This document shows positions 8,244-16,936 of a stretch of 64,000 bases of DNA, piece after piece. The notes under the pieces are model-generated. The model saw only the letters and a program-made list of their open reading frames with translations, was not told where the DNA came from and searched no databases. This stretch comes from Cognatishimia sp. SS12. GTDB lineage: Bacteria > Pseudomonadota > Alphaproteobacteria > Rhodobacterales > Rhodobacteraceae. Numbering within the stretch: position 1 is the first letter of the stretch; each line of letters opens with the position of its first letter. Location of the stretch: assembly GCF_028369055.1 (NCBI RefSeq), contig NZ_JAQNCZ010000003.1:248001-312000 (forward strand), in the 5' to 3' direction. A program made the translations under genes and the position numbers.

Positions 8244-9137
8244 ATGGAATTGGATTGGCTGGAAGATTTCATGGCACTGTCGTCGGCGGGGGTTTTTGCG
8301 CGGGCCGCCGATGCGCGCAACATCAGCCAATCCGCTTTTACCCGCCGCATCAAGAACCTTGAGAATTGGGCTGGCACGCCCCTCTTTGACCGCAGCGTGC
8401 ATCCGGTCGAATTGACCCCGGCTGGCAAGGCCTTCAAACCCACCGCCGTTGAAACGATCAAAGCGCTGACACTGACGAAAGAAGACATTCGCGATTTGTC
8501 GTTCCGCGAGGCCGAAGCGCTTGATTTTGTCGCGCTGCACACGCTGGCGATTTCCTTTTTTCCGTCCTGGTTGACCGGAATGGTCGCCAATACCGGCCCG
8601 GTGAAAACACGGCTGTTCGCCGAAAACTTTTCCGGCTGCGCCGAAGCGATCCTGAGCGGCAGTGCGGATTTCATGATGTGCTATCATCATCCCTCGGTGA
8701 TCTCGATTTCAGACGAACATCGCTATCCCTCTACGACCATTGCCAGGGACACTATGATTGCTGTCAGCGGCGTGGACCGCCACGGCAACCCAAAGTTCCA
8801 TTTTGAGCAGCAAGAGCCCCTGCCGTATCTGTCCTATCCGCCCGACACGTTTTTAGGGCGCATCAGCACCGTGTGCATGGAACGCGGCAAGTTTCTTGGC
8901 CGGCTCAAATCGACCTATGAAAATTCGATGTCCGAAGCGCTCAAGTCGGCCTGCCTTGAAGGGCACGGCGTGGCCTTCCTGCCTGCACAGGCTGCAGAAC
9001 GCGAAATTGAGCTGGGGCTGCTCAAAAAAATCAGTCAGCCGAGTTTTGAGCTGGGTATTGATATCAAGCTTTATCGCTCCATCGACAGGTCGCGCCCGCA
9101 GTTGGAACGGTTCTGGATGCTGGCGCAGAAGTCCTGA
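8244..9137 (+). CDS. LysR-family transcriptional regulator (paralog 1)
   Basis: 297 residues: N-terminal winged helix-turn-helix (about 1-60; ARAADARNISQSAFTRRIKN is the recognition region) and a C-terminal effector-binding domain (about 90-295). Divergent from aspA-racemase with a T-N11-A palindrome between them, the usual arrangement for a LysR protein controlling its neighbour and itself. It is closely similar along its length to the LysR gene at 9153-10061; the first 60 residues are nearly identical. The two stop codons face each other 15 nt apart. The effector is unknown; aspartate or fumarate would fit the context. Confidence 0.93.
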   Translation: MELDWLEDFMALSSAGVFARAADARNISQSAFTRRIKNLENWAGTPLFDRSVHPVELTPAGKAFKPTAVETIKALTLTKEDIRDLSFREAEALDFVALHTLAISFFPSWLTGMVANTGPVKTRLFAENFSGCAEAILSGSADFMMCYHHPSVISISDEHRYPSTTIARDTMIAVSGVDRHGNPKFHFEQQEPLPYLSYPPDTFLGRISTVCMERGKFLGRLKSTYENSMSEALKSACLEGHGVAFLPAQAAEREIELGLLKKISQPSFELGIDIKLYRSIDRSRPQLERFWMLAQKS

Positions 9138-9152
9138 CACCCATCGACAGCG

Positions 9153-10061
9153 CTAGTGACGTTGCATGCCGGCGCTTCCGACAAGGGTCCAGAACCGCTC
9201 CACCGGGGCGCGGCTTTTCTCGATATTGCGATAGAGTTTGATCGACATGCTCTGTTCGGACTCCGCATCGCTGATCCGGACCAGATCGCCCTGCGCAAGC
9301 GATTGTTTGACGGTGGCCTCTGGCAACCAAGCGACACCCAGCCCCTCGACGCAGGCGGCCTTCTGGGCCTCTGCCACCGAATTTTCCATGCGTTTTTCCA
9401 GCTGCGGGGCGATGCCTGCACGGCTGATCGCGATATCGCTCATGCGGCCCAGAAAACTTTCATGCGAATAGGCGATGAAGGGGACGGTGCCCTGGGTATC
9501 AAGCCGGTAGATCGGAGCGCCCTCTGCATCAACACCGGACACCGCCACCAAGCGATCTTGTGCAATTTTGATCCAGGGATACCGCGCATCATTTGTCATG
9601 GTCGGCACCGACGGGTGATCATAACACAGCATGAAATCCGTCGTCCCCGCGATCAACGCCTCGACACAGTCAGAGAAATTTTCAACACCGAACCGGGAAT
9701 TGAACGGCCCCATGAAGCTGGAAACATCTTTCAACCATGACGGGATAAATGAGATTGCAAGCGTGTGAAGTGCTACAAAATTAAGCAACTCACCTTCGCG
9801 ACGCGAAAGTTGGATCAGGTCCTGGCGCGCCTCGCGCAGCGCCTTGACGGATTCGTAGGCTGTGCGCTTGAACGCCTCGCCCGATGGGGTCAGGCAGACG
9901 GGATGGACGCTGCGGTCAAACAGCGGTGTCCCAACCCAATGCTCTAAATTCTTGATTCTACGTGTAAAAGCAGACTGGCTTATGTTTCTGGCATCGGCCG
10001 CTTTGGCGAATACGCCGGTCGAGGACAGCGCCAAAAAATCTTCAAGCCAAGCTAATTCCAT
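9153..10061 (-). CDS. LysR-family transcriptional regulator (paralog 2)
   Basis: 302 residues from ATG 10061; a TTG two codons earlier is possible. Winged HTH at 1-60 with the same recognition helix as paralog 1 (NISQSAFTRRIKNLEHWVGT), then an effector domain with matching landmarks: FVALHTLAISF, DFMLCYDHPSV, KLYRNIEKSR. Divergent from the amino-acid ABC transporter at 10258, with the shared palindrome at 10114 between them. Conserved HTH plus conserved operator implies that both paralogs can read the same DNA site, while the more divergent effector domains may respond to different ligands (inference). Confidence 0.93.
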   Translation of the reverse strand: MELAWLEDFLALSSTGVFAKAADARNISQSAFTRRIKNLEHWVGTPLFDRSVHPVCLTPSGEAFKRTAYESVKALREARQDLIQLSRREGELLNFVALHTLAISFIPSWLKDVSSFMGPFNSRFGVENFSDCVEALIAGTTDFMLCYDHPSVPTMTNDARYPWIKIAQDRLVAVSGVDAEGAPIYRLDTQGTVPFIAYSHESFLGRMSDIAISRAGIAPQLEKRMENSVAEAQKAACVEGLGVAWLPEATVKQSLAQGDLVRISDAESEQSMSIKLYRNIEKSRAPVERFWTLVGSAGMQRH

Positions 10062-10113
10062 AATCAAACTCCTATCTACCCCTATAGCTGTAGCGGCTGA
10101 AAATGCGTTGTGC

Positions 10114-10130
10114 GTTGCAAATTTTGCAAT
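10114..10130. promoter_or_regulatory. 17-bp palindromic LysR-type operator, copy 3 (ABC transporter/lysR)
   Basis: GTTGCAAATTTTGCAAT, identical to copy 1 except for the first base, between lysR paralog 2 (start 10061) and the substrate-binding protein gene (10258). A half-site CTTGCAAAAA follows at 10134. Confidence 0.72.
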
Positions 10131-10257
10131 GCGCTTGCAAAAATTACGTTAGCTTTTTTTGCGACTCCTCTCCCACCCTAGGTCCCATCAAACGCCCTTG
10201 GCAGGTGCCAGCGGCCAATAAGCGAGACGCAGTCTCACATCCAACAAGGAGACCCAA

Positions 10258-11091
10258 ATGAAAAAGACCACTGCAGCATTGACCATCGCTTCCTTGCTCG
10301 GTTCGACCGTTGCCGCCGTTGCGGAACAATGCACCAACGAAACCTGGAACAAGATCCAGGAACGCGGCACGATTGTTGTTGGCGTGAAAGCCGATACCAA
10401 ACCTTGGGGTTTCCGCGGTGAGAACGGCGATTTGATCGGCATGGAAGCGGACATGGCCAAAGAGGTTGCCGACACCCTGGGCGTGGAGCTGGAACTGGTC
10501 GGCGTGCAATCGTCCAACCGCATGCAGTTTCTGGAAGGCGGCCGCATCGACCTGATGATTGCCACCATGTCTGATCGCACGGACCGCCGCGAAATCGTCG
10601 GCGTGGTCGGCCCGAACTATTATTCTTCCGGCACCAACATCATGGCCCCAAAAGCATTGGGCATCGATGAATGGTCGGACCTGGAAGGCAAACCCGTCTG
10701 CGGCAAGCAAGGCGCGTTCTACAACCAAATTATCGAAGACCGCTATGGCGCGCAGATCGTGGCTTTCACCGGCAACGCCGAAGCAAAGCAAGCACTGCGG
10801 GACCGCAAATGTATCGCTTGGGTCTATGACGACAGCGTCATCGCAGCGGATCTGGCCTCTGGCAACTTTGACGATTTTGAAATGCCGTTGACCTCTGAGG
10901 ACGACAACCCATGGGGCCTGGCTGTGCCGATTGCAGAACGCAACTGCGTCTTTGGCCGCTTCATGTCCGGCATGCAGTACAACTGGCACCAATCCGGCGA
11001 TTTGATTGCGCTGGAAGAAAAGTGGGGCATCCAAGCCACCGCATACCTGCAGCGTGAGAACGAGCGCTTTAAAGACTGGCTCGCTGAATAA
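10258..11091 (+). CDS. Polar amino-acid ABC transporter substrate-binding protein
   Basis: Family 3 periplasmic solute-binding protein, 277 residues: signal peptide 1-21 (cleavage after AAVA), then two lobes with the family landmarks GVKADTKPWGF, DLIGMEADMAKEVAD and RIDLMIATMSDRTDRRE. AAGGAG precedes the ATG. First gene of a four-gene operon (binding protein, two permeases, ATPase). Being under the same palindrome as aspartase and the symporter suggests aspartate/glutamate or a related amino acid, but the ligand cannot be read from the sequence. Confidence 0.9.
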   Translation: MKKTTAALTIASLLGSTVAAVAEQCTNETWNKIQERGTIVVGVKADTKPWGFRGENGDLIGMEADMAKEVADTLGVELELVGVQSSNRMQFLEGGRIDLMIATMSDRTDRREIVGVVGPNYYSSGTNIMAPKALGIDEWSDLEGKPVCGKQGAFYNQIIEDRYGAQIVAFTGNAEAKQALRDRKCIAWVYDDSVIAADLASGNFDDFEMPLTSEDDNPWGLAVPIAERNCVFGRFMSGMQYNWHQSGDLIALEEKWGIQATAYLQRENERFKDWLAE

Positions 11092-11107
11092 AACCTCCCT
11101 GTAACCT

Positions 11108-11151
11108 TGGGCCCGGCAGCTCTTACCCTTTCCACTGTTGGGCCCATTTTT
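11108..11151 (+). terminator. Intercistronic hairpin with T-run after the binding-protein gene
   Basis: TGGGCCC (11108-11114) pairs with GGGCCCA (11140-11146) around a long loop and is followed by TTTTT (11147-11151). It is placed between the binding-protein and permease genes, so it probably trims or partly terminates transcription and leaves more binding protein than permease. Confidence 0.55.
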
Positions 11152-11164
11152 AGGGAGCCTCCCT

Positions 11165-11920
11165 ATGCTTGAAAGCTTCGCTGATTTCTTTCAGCAGTTT
11201 GCCCAAGAAAATCCCCGTTGGAATTTCATCTTCTTCTATGAGGAAAAACAGGCTGGCAAAATCTGGACCGGCCTCAAATACACGGTTTGGCTGTCGATCG
11301 CCTGCGTTATTTTCAGCGTGATCATCGGCGTGATCGGGGCCTGGCTGCAAGGGTCCAACCAAAGGATCGCGCGTGCGGTCGTTCAGGGCTACATCCAACT
11401 TTTCCGCAACACGCCGCCCTTTGTGCAGCTGTTGTTTTTCTATTTCGCGCTTGGGGCCTTCACCCCCACCTACAGCCCTGATGGCTGGCTCGAAGTCCCG
11501 ATCATTTCGAATGTGGGCTGGGCAATCATCTCGCTGTCGTTCTTTGCCGGTGCCTTCAATGTCGAAATCTTTCGCGCCGGCATCGAAGCGGTCCCGCATT
11601 CTACCCAAGAGGCCTCTGAATCGCTGGGCATGTCGCGGCTGCAGACCTACCGCTACGTGGTTCTGCCCCTGGCGCTCCGGGTGTCATTGCCGGCGCTCAA
11701 CAACAATTTGGTGAACCTGGTCAAGACCACAACACAGGCCTTTGCCATCGCCGTACCGGAGCTGCTGTATCAATGTGTCACCATCTGGAACGACTACCCC
11801 TCTGCGCAGTATCCCGCGATGCTGCTGATGTTTGTGGTCTATATCGGCATGGTCGGCATTCTGGTGTTTGGCATGTCCCGTTGGGAACGCGCCCTGCGCA
11901 TCCCGGGCTATGGCAAATAG
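11165..11920 (+). CDS. Amino-acid ABC transporter permease (HisM/GlnP type) 1
   Basis: 251-residue inner-membrane permease. Start 11165 is set by GGGAG 7 nt upstream; the frame is open further but without support. It has hydrophobic helices from about residue 40 onward and the cytoplasmic EAA loop EAVPHSTQEASESLGMSRLQ that docks the ATPase. It pairs with the next permease (10-nt gap) in an ABC transporter for polar amino acids. Confidence 0.9.
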   Translation: MLESFADFFQQFAQENPRWNFIFFYEEKQAGKIWTGLKYTVWLSIACVIFSVIIGVIGAWLQGSNQRIARAVVQGYIQLFRNTPPFVQLLFFYFALGAFTPTYSPDGWLEVPIISNVGWAIISLSFFAGAFNVEIFRAGIEAVPHSTQEASESLGMSRLQTYRYVVLPLALRVSLPALNNNLVNLVKTTTQAFAIAVPELLYQCVTIWNDYPSAQYPAMLLMFVVYIGMVGILVFGMSRWERALRIPGYGK

Positions 11921-11930
11921 GAGATATCTG

Positions 11931-12803
11931 ATGACAACGCATTCAAACCAAAACAGGTTTGCGGTTCTCAAGCCCATCGATACCACACGCCGCATGTCAT
12001 ACGATCCGATGACCCTGTCGCGGTCTCTGGGGTCGCTGCCTGTCTGGACGCCCTTTGCCGCTTTGGCTGTGGCCGCGATCTGGCCGCAGATCGTCTATGC
12101 GCAAACCGCAACCGGCGTAGACCCGATTGGGGCGCTGTGGCGGTGGGCCCCGTTTCTGATCACCAAGGGCTTTCTGTTCAACATCCTGATTTCCTTCCTC
12201 TGTCTTTTGCTTGGGACATTGGGGGGGCTGGCCATCGGTCTGGGGCAAATTTCCCATGTCAAACCATTGCGCTGGCTCTGTTGGGGGATCACGCAGTTGT
12301 TCCGCAACTCTCCCTGGCTGGTGCTGCTGTTCATTGTGATGCTGGCGCTGCCGTTTGAGCTCACGATCTTTGGCAATACATTCTTCTTCCCGGCCTGGAT
12401 CAAGGCTGTGATCGGCCTGTCGCTGCCGATCATCGCCAATATCTCTGAGATCGTGCGCGGGGCGGTGGCTTCTGTGCCGACAACACAGTGGGAAGCCGCT
12501 GAAAGCCTTGCCATGACACGCCGTCAAGCCATGTGGCGGATCATCCTGCCACAGTGTTTCAAACGCATGATCCCGCCGTGGATGAACTGGTATGCCATTC
12601 TGACTATGGCCACCCCGCTGGTCTCGATCCTTGGTGTGGAAGAGGTCGTCAACCTGACCCGTCAGGCCATCGAAGCCGAAGACAACCTGCCGGAATTGCT
12701 GGCCCCTTTCTACGGCTTTGTTCTGATCCTCTTCTTTATCTACTGCTACCCAATTGCCCGCCTAACCCTACGGCTTGAGCGCCGTTTTGCGGTTAAACTG
12801 TAA
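11931..12803 (+). CDS. Amino-acid ABC transporter permease (HisM/GlnP type) 2
   Basis: 290 residues from the ATG at 11931, preceded by ATAGGAG. A hydrophilic N-terminal 40 residues precede the first membrane helix, longer than usual for this family. The EAA loop is SVPTTQWEAAESLAMTRRQA. Partner of the permease ending at 11920; followed 10 nt later by the ATPase. Confidence 0.89.
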   Translation: MTTHSNQNRFAVLKPIDTTRRMSYDPMTLSRSLGSLPVWTPFAALAVAAIWPQIVYAQTATGVDPIGALWRWAPFLITKGFLFNILISFLCLLLGTLGGLAIGLGQISHVKPLRWLCWGITQLFRNSPWLVLLFIVMLALPFELTIFGNTFFFPAWIKAVIGLSLPIIANISEIVRGAVASVPTTQWEAAESLAMTRRQAMWRIILPQCFKRMIPPWMNWYAILTMATPLVSILGVEEVVNLTRQAIEAEDNLPELLAPFYGFVLILFFIYCYPIARLTLRLERRFAVKL

Positions 12804-12813
12804 GGAGGCATTT

Positions 12814-13572
12814 ATGACTGCCAATTCCACATGGACCCCCGACCAACCCATTGTGTCGATCAAGAACGTGCAGAAATCCTTTGGTGATTTTCAGGTTCTC
12901 AAGGGAATCGACATGGACATCCAAAAGGGTGAGGTGATCTGCATCATCGGCCCGTCAGGGTCCGGGAAATCCACGCTTATCCGATGCATCAACGCGCTGA
13001 ACGACATTCAGGGCGGCTCTATCAAGGTCGAGGGTCAAGAGGTCCATGACCCCGACCTTGATAAGCTTGAGCTGCGCAAGAAAGTCGGCATGGTGTTTCA
13101 GCAATACAATCTTTTCCCTCACAAGACCGTCTTGCAAAATATCATGATGGCCCCGGTTCTGGTTCTGAAAGAAAACAAAGCCGAGGTCGAAGAACGTGCG
13201 CGTTCCCTGGTGAAAAAGGTCCGCCTGGGCGGCAAGGAAGATGCCTATCCGGGCGAACTTTCCGGGGGCCAGCAACAGCGCGTTGCCATCGCGCGCTCGC
13301 TGGCGATGCGCCCTGACATCATGCTGTTTGACGAGGTCACGGCGGCGCTTGACCCGGAGACGGTCAAAGAGGTTCTGGTCACAATCAAAGATCTCGCCGA
13401 AGACGGCATGACCTGTATCCTTGTCACCCACGAAATGGGGTTTGCGCGCGAAGTGGCCGACCATATCTATTTCACCGACAGGGGGGTGATCGTCGAGCAC
13501 GGCCCGCCAAACACCTTCTTTGACAGCGCAAAGGATGAACGGACCAAACTGTTCCTCAGCCAGATCCTATAG
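12814..13572 (+). CDS. Amino-acid ABC transporter ATP-binding protein (GlnQ type)
   Basis: 252 residues; AAGGAGG lies just before the ATG. All nucleotide-site motifs are intact: Walker [11 protein letters not shown]-loop FQQYNLFPH, signature LSGGQQQR, Walker B IMLFDEVTAALD (note DEV where DEP is usual) and switch His in [10 protein letters not shown]. Last gene of the operon; a strong hairpin terminator follows. Confidence 0.92.
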   Translation: MTANSTWTPDQPIVSIKNVQKSFGDFQVLKGIDMDIQKGEVICIIGPSGSGKSTLIRCINALNDIQGGSIKVEGQEVHDPDLDKLELRKKVGMVFQQYNLFPHKTVLQNIMMAPVLVLKENKAEVEERARSLVKKVRLGGKEDAYPGELSGGQQQRVAIARSLAMRPDIMLFDEVTAALDPETVKEVLVTIKDLAEDGMTCILVTHEMGFAREVADHIYFTDRGVIVEHGPPNTFFDSAKDERTKLFLSQIL

Positions 13573-13601
13573 GGCGCTGCGCCCATTGGCCCCAAACAGC
13601 A

Positions 13602-13630
13602 AAAGAGCGATCAGCTTCTGATCGCTCTTT
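13602..13630. terminator. Bidirectional terminator between the ABC operon and tctC
   Basis: A perfect 13-bp stem, AAAGAGCGATCAG (13602-13614) with CTGATCGCTCTTT (13618-13630) and a three-base loop, with A and T ends on both strands. It lies between convergent genes ending at 13572 (+) and 13666 (-). Confidence 0.9.
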
Positions 13631-13665
13631 CGCGTATTGCCCTTCCGGTTCCAAAGGGGTCAGGA

Positions 13666-14646
13666 CTATTTTTCCAGATACCGGCTCAGTACCGTCTGAA
13701 GATCCGTCACTTCCTGATCCAGACGCCCGCAGAAGTCTGCGCCACTTTCAGAATAGGGTGCAAAGCCAAAGTTGCTTGCAAACGACTTGAAAGTATCTGT
13801 TGCGATGGCCTCGCTCACGAGGGATTCCATCTTGGCCTGAACGGCCGGATCAACCCCTGCTGGCATCCAGATCCCGCGCACCAGCGCAACATCAATATCG
13901 GCGCCAGAGTCGCGAATATGTCCCAAGGATTTGGAGGCATCGTGATTGATCCCACTCATGTCACCCGCGCCTGCCAATGCGGTCAGCGTGCCTTCTTTGA
14001 CTTCCGGCAGCAGCACAGGCGAGATGATCACACCCGCATCCACCTGATTGGCAATGATCGCTTTCTTCAGCGGCCCGCCGCCGCCAAAAGAGACCACTTT
14101 GAAATCCAGCCCGGATGTCCCCTTGATCGTGGAGGCCACAAAATCCGTGGCACTGACCTTGCCGGTGATGCCCATGATCCGCTCACCGGGATTGGCCCGC
14201 GCATCTTCCAGAAAATCATCCAGCGACCCATAGCCATTGTCGCTATGCGCAAGCACCCAGACAGGTGTGTTGAAAATCGCCCCGGCGCAGGCAAAGTCAC
14301 CGATTTCATAAGGCGCTTGTTCGCGGAAGGCGATGGGCGCGGTCACATCCGAGGTGCCGTTCAGCGCAATGGTATAGCCATTGGGCTCGGATTTCGCCAA
14401 AGCCAGCATGCCGTTGATCCCGGCGGAGCCTGAGATATTTTCGACCACAACCGCTTGGCCGGACACCTCCTCCAGGGCCAGCGCAAAGGCGCGTCCGATA
14501 CTGTCGGTGCCGCCACCCGGGCTATAGGGCACGATCAGGCGGATGGTTTCTGATGGAAAATCCTGCGCGCTGGCAATGCCGCCGGCCATCACGGCCAACG
14601 CTGTGCTCGCGCCTGCGAGAAGTTTGGTCAAGGTTCTACGGTTCAT
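13666..14646 (-). CDS. tctC: Tripartite tricarboxylate transporter substrate-binding protein TctC
   Basis: Periplasmic binding protein of a TctABC carrier, 326 residues. The start at 14646 follows AGGGAGG and gives a signal peptide ending IASA at about residue 27. The Bug/TctC opening PSETIRLIVPYSPGGGTDSI is present with its GGG(T/S)D ligand loop, and the later VVENISGSAGINGM block matches the second carboxylate-binding loop. Typical family length. Third in the order tctB-tctA-tctC. Substrate is some carboxylate; it could be the product of the neighbouring GMC oxidoreductase (inference). Confidence 0.92.
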   Translation of the reverse strand: MNRRTLTKLLAGASTALAVMAGGIASAQDFPSETIRLIVPYSPGGGTDSIGRAFALALEEVSGQAVVVENISGSAGINGMLALAKSEPNGYTIALNGTSDVTAPIAFREQAPYEIGDFACAGAIFNTPVWVLAHSDNGYGSLDDFLEDARANPGERIMGITGKVSATDFVASTIKGTSGLDFKVVSFGGGGPLKKAIIANQVDAGVIISPVLLPEVKEGTLTALAGAGDMSGINHDASKSLGHIRDSGADIDVALVRGIWMPAGVDPAVQAKMESLVSEAIATDTFKSFASNFGFAPYSESGADFCGRLDQEVTDLQTVLSRYLEK

Positions 14647-14687
14647 TTTTCCCTCCCTTAGAGAATGCAAATTCAGTGGGCCATCCA

Positions 14688-16208
14688 TTATTCGGACGTG
14701 GATGGTGTCGCCAGTTTCGAAGGATTGCGTCCAGCACGGATCGCATTTTTCACTTCTCCGAAAAGTAAGAGCGCGACGAGCGCAACAAGCGCAACGCGGG
14801 GCCAGGTGCCGACAAATGTCGACCACTCCCCGCCGGACAGGGCCAGCCCAAGCCGCACGTTATATTCGATGATCGGCCCGAGGATCGCGCCCAAAACGAT
14901 GGTCACAACCGGAAAGCCCCGCCGTTCCAGCAAAAACCCAACCACGCCCATGGCGATGGCCACATAGACCGGGAACAATGTATTGCTGCTGGCAAAGGCC
15001 CCGACCGAGGCAAAGACCAGAATAAAGGGGAAGAGCACACTGCGCTCGCGTTGCAAGACAAAGATGAACCCACGGATTGCGCCCATGGCAATGAAGAACA
15101 TGAAAATGGTTGCGATCAGCAGCGCGGCCAGCAGGCCGAACACGATGTCAGGATCGTCGCGCATCAGGCCGACACCGGGCGTCAACCCGTGCATGACCAT
15201 GGCGCCCAGCATAATGGCGGTGGAGCCATCCCCCGGAATGCCGAGGGTCAGCATGGGGATCAGCGCCCCGCCCGTCGTCGCATTATTGGAGGATTCCGGC
15301 GTGATAATCCCCTCGGGGACGCCGGTGCCAAAGGCCTCGGGCGGCGGCGATTTGGAGCGGTTCTTGACGGTGGCATAGGACAGCCAGGTGGAGCCATCCG
15401 CACCCACGCCCGGAATTGCCCCGATGACCAGCCCATAGAGCGTGCCGGTGGACCATGCCCGCCAGCGCTTCAACAGGTCAAAGACATGCGGCACTTTCAG
15501 GTTCACGTCTTTGGTCAGCAGCTCGCTGCCCTTCACGGTCATCTCGATATCCGCAAAGACCACGGCAAACCCAAAGACTCCCACCAGGATCGCCGCAAAG
15601 GGAATGCCGCTTTCAAAATCGGTCAGCCCAAAGGTATAGCGCATCACCGCATCTTGGCCGTCCAGACCCACAGAGGAAATCATCAGTCCGATCAAGACCC
15701 CCGACAGGCCTTTGATAATGGAGCCGCGGGCAAATGCCGCGACCATCACAAGGCCGGCGATCCCGATCAAGGCAATGTCGGGTGGCGCGGAATATAAGGC
15801 GATGCCCGCAATAACGGGAATAGCCATAACCGCGCCAACCCAACCTAATACGCCACCCACTGTGGAGGACATGGTGGCGTATCCCAGCGCCAGCCCCGCT
15901 TCGCCCCGCATCGCCATCGGATAGCCATCCAATGCCGTGCAGGCCGACGCTGGCGTGCCTGGTGTGCGTAACAAAATGGCCGAAAACGACCCGCCCAGTT
16001 TGGTGCCCACGTAGATCCCAACCATCAGGGCAAAGGCGGGCAGGGTTTCCATCGTGAAGGTGATCGGCAACAGCACAATGATAGCCATGGGCGAGGACAG
16101 GCCCGGCAAGGCCCCGACCAAAACCCCCAGTGCCGTCCCCAGAAAGATCAGCAGCAGGTTTGTGAAGCTGCCCATCTCGATAAATCCGCTGGCAAGACCT
16201 TCCAACAT
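14688..16208 (-). CDS. tctA: Tripartite tricarboxylate transporter large membrane subunit TctA
   Basis: 506 residues, about 11-12 membrane helices. Family blocks: GALPGLSSPMAIIVLLPITF near the N-terminus, GGSFSAILLRTPGTP at about 70-85 and the second related loop GALIPMLTLGIPGD. It provides the ion-coupled translocation path for the ligand delivered by TctC. One nucleotide separates it from the tctB stop. Confidence 0.95.
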   Translation of the reverse strand: MLEGLASGFIEMGSFTNLLLIFLGTALGVLVGALPGLSSPMAIIVLLPITFTMETLPAFALMVGIYVGTKLGGSFSAILLRTPGTPASACTALDGYPMAMRGEAGLALGYATMSSTVGGVLGWVGAVMAIPVIAGIALYSAPPDIALIGIAGLVMVAAFARGSIIKGLSGVLIGLMISSVGLDGQDAVMRYTFGLTDFESGIPFAAILVGVFGFAVVFADIEMTVKGSELLTKDVNLKVPHVFDLLKRWRAWSTGTLYGLVIGAIPGVGADGSTWLSYATVKNRSKSPPPEAFGTGVPEGIITPESSNNATTGGALIPMLTLGIPGDGSTAIMLGAMVMHGLTPGVGLMRDDPDIVFGLLAALLIATIFMFFIAMGAIRGFIFVLQRERSVLFPFILVFASVGAFASSNTLFPVYVAIAMGVVGFLLERRGFPVVTIVLGAILGPIIEYNVRLGLALSGGEWSTFVGTWPRVALVALVALLLFGEVKNAIRAGRNPSKLATPSTSE

Positions 16209-16209
16209 C

Positions 16210-16788
16210 TTACAATCCCACCGCTTTCAAAGCCTTCAAGAGAATGGGCGTGAGGACATCTAGCGCCCCGCCCTTGAGGTTCATTTTCAGAACCGGCACA
16301 AAAAGCACCCAAAGCAGAAAGCCGCCGCCAATAGAGAGCATCAAATCGGTTTGCCATCGCCCGCGCTGATAGAGGCGGAACAACAAGAACAAGAAAATCG
16401 GCACCACGGTGGCAAAGCCAAAGACTTTCAACGTCATGGCAAAGGCCAGCAATAGCAGAAGACTGCCGATGCGTCGCACCCATACAATGCGTTCGGTCCG
16501 CTCTTCTGCCGCGTCGCGCGCCTTCGGTGCCCCAGCATCCTCTGCGCGCATCTTGTGAAAGGATTGCGTGAGGTAAATCAAAGACAAGCCCGTCAGAAGC
16601 CCCGAATAAATGAAGGGCAAGGTACGCCATGTCAGCCCCCCATCCCCCGGATAGACGGAGGCCCCTTCTGAGTTGATGAAGAAGAAACCGCCGAGGGCAA
16701 ATACCAAAATACAAAGCGCGGTCAGCAGGTCTTTCTGCGCATCACTCAAAGCGAAGATCTTGTCCTGGGGCGCACCGTCGCTGGGCAT
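16210..16788 (-). CDS. tctB: Tripartite tricarboxylate transporter small membrane subunit TctB
   Basis: 192-residue membrane protein with a hydrophilic N-terminus and four predicted helices (about 18-40, 53-71, 103-122, 125-172). Poorly conserved in sequence, so the call rests on length, topology and direct coupling to tctA. GAGGAAAT lies just upstream of the ATG. First gene of tctBAC; an ATAC-N7-GTAT site is at 16922. Confidence 0.85.
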   Translation of the reverse strand: MPSDGAPQDKIFALSDAQKDLLTALCILVFALGGFFFINSEGASVYPGDGGLTWRTLPFIYSGLLTGLSLIYLTQSFHKMRAEDAGAPKARDAAEERTERIVWVRRIGSLLLLLAFAMTLKVFGFATVVPIFLFLLFRLYQRGRWQTDLMLSIGGGFLLWVLFVPVLKMNLKGGALDVLTPILLKALKAVGL

Positions 16789-16921
16789 TCAGCATTTCCT
16801 CCAACCTTTGCCGCGCCGACAGATTGCCTGGACACCACAAAGAATGAGGGGCCCGCGCGCGCTTCACATCAGCTTAGCCCTGCGGCAATAAGCTATGAAT
16901 TATTTATTTCGTAGCTGATTA

Positions 16922-16936
16922 ATACCTAATTGGTAT
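16922..16936. promoter_or_regulatory. ATAC-N7-GTAT LysR-type site upstream of tctB
   Basis: ATACCTAATTGGTAT, an inverted repeat of the ATAC-N7-GTAT type known for BenM/CatM/CbnR regulators. It touches the stop codon of the GMC oxidoreductase gene and is 134 bp from the tctB ATG. The second copy in the window is at 24421, beside a BenM-like LysR gene. Confidence 0.55.
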
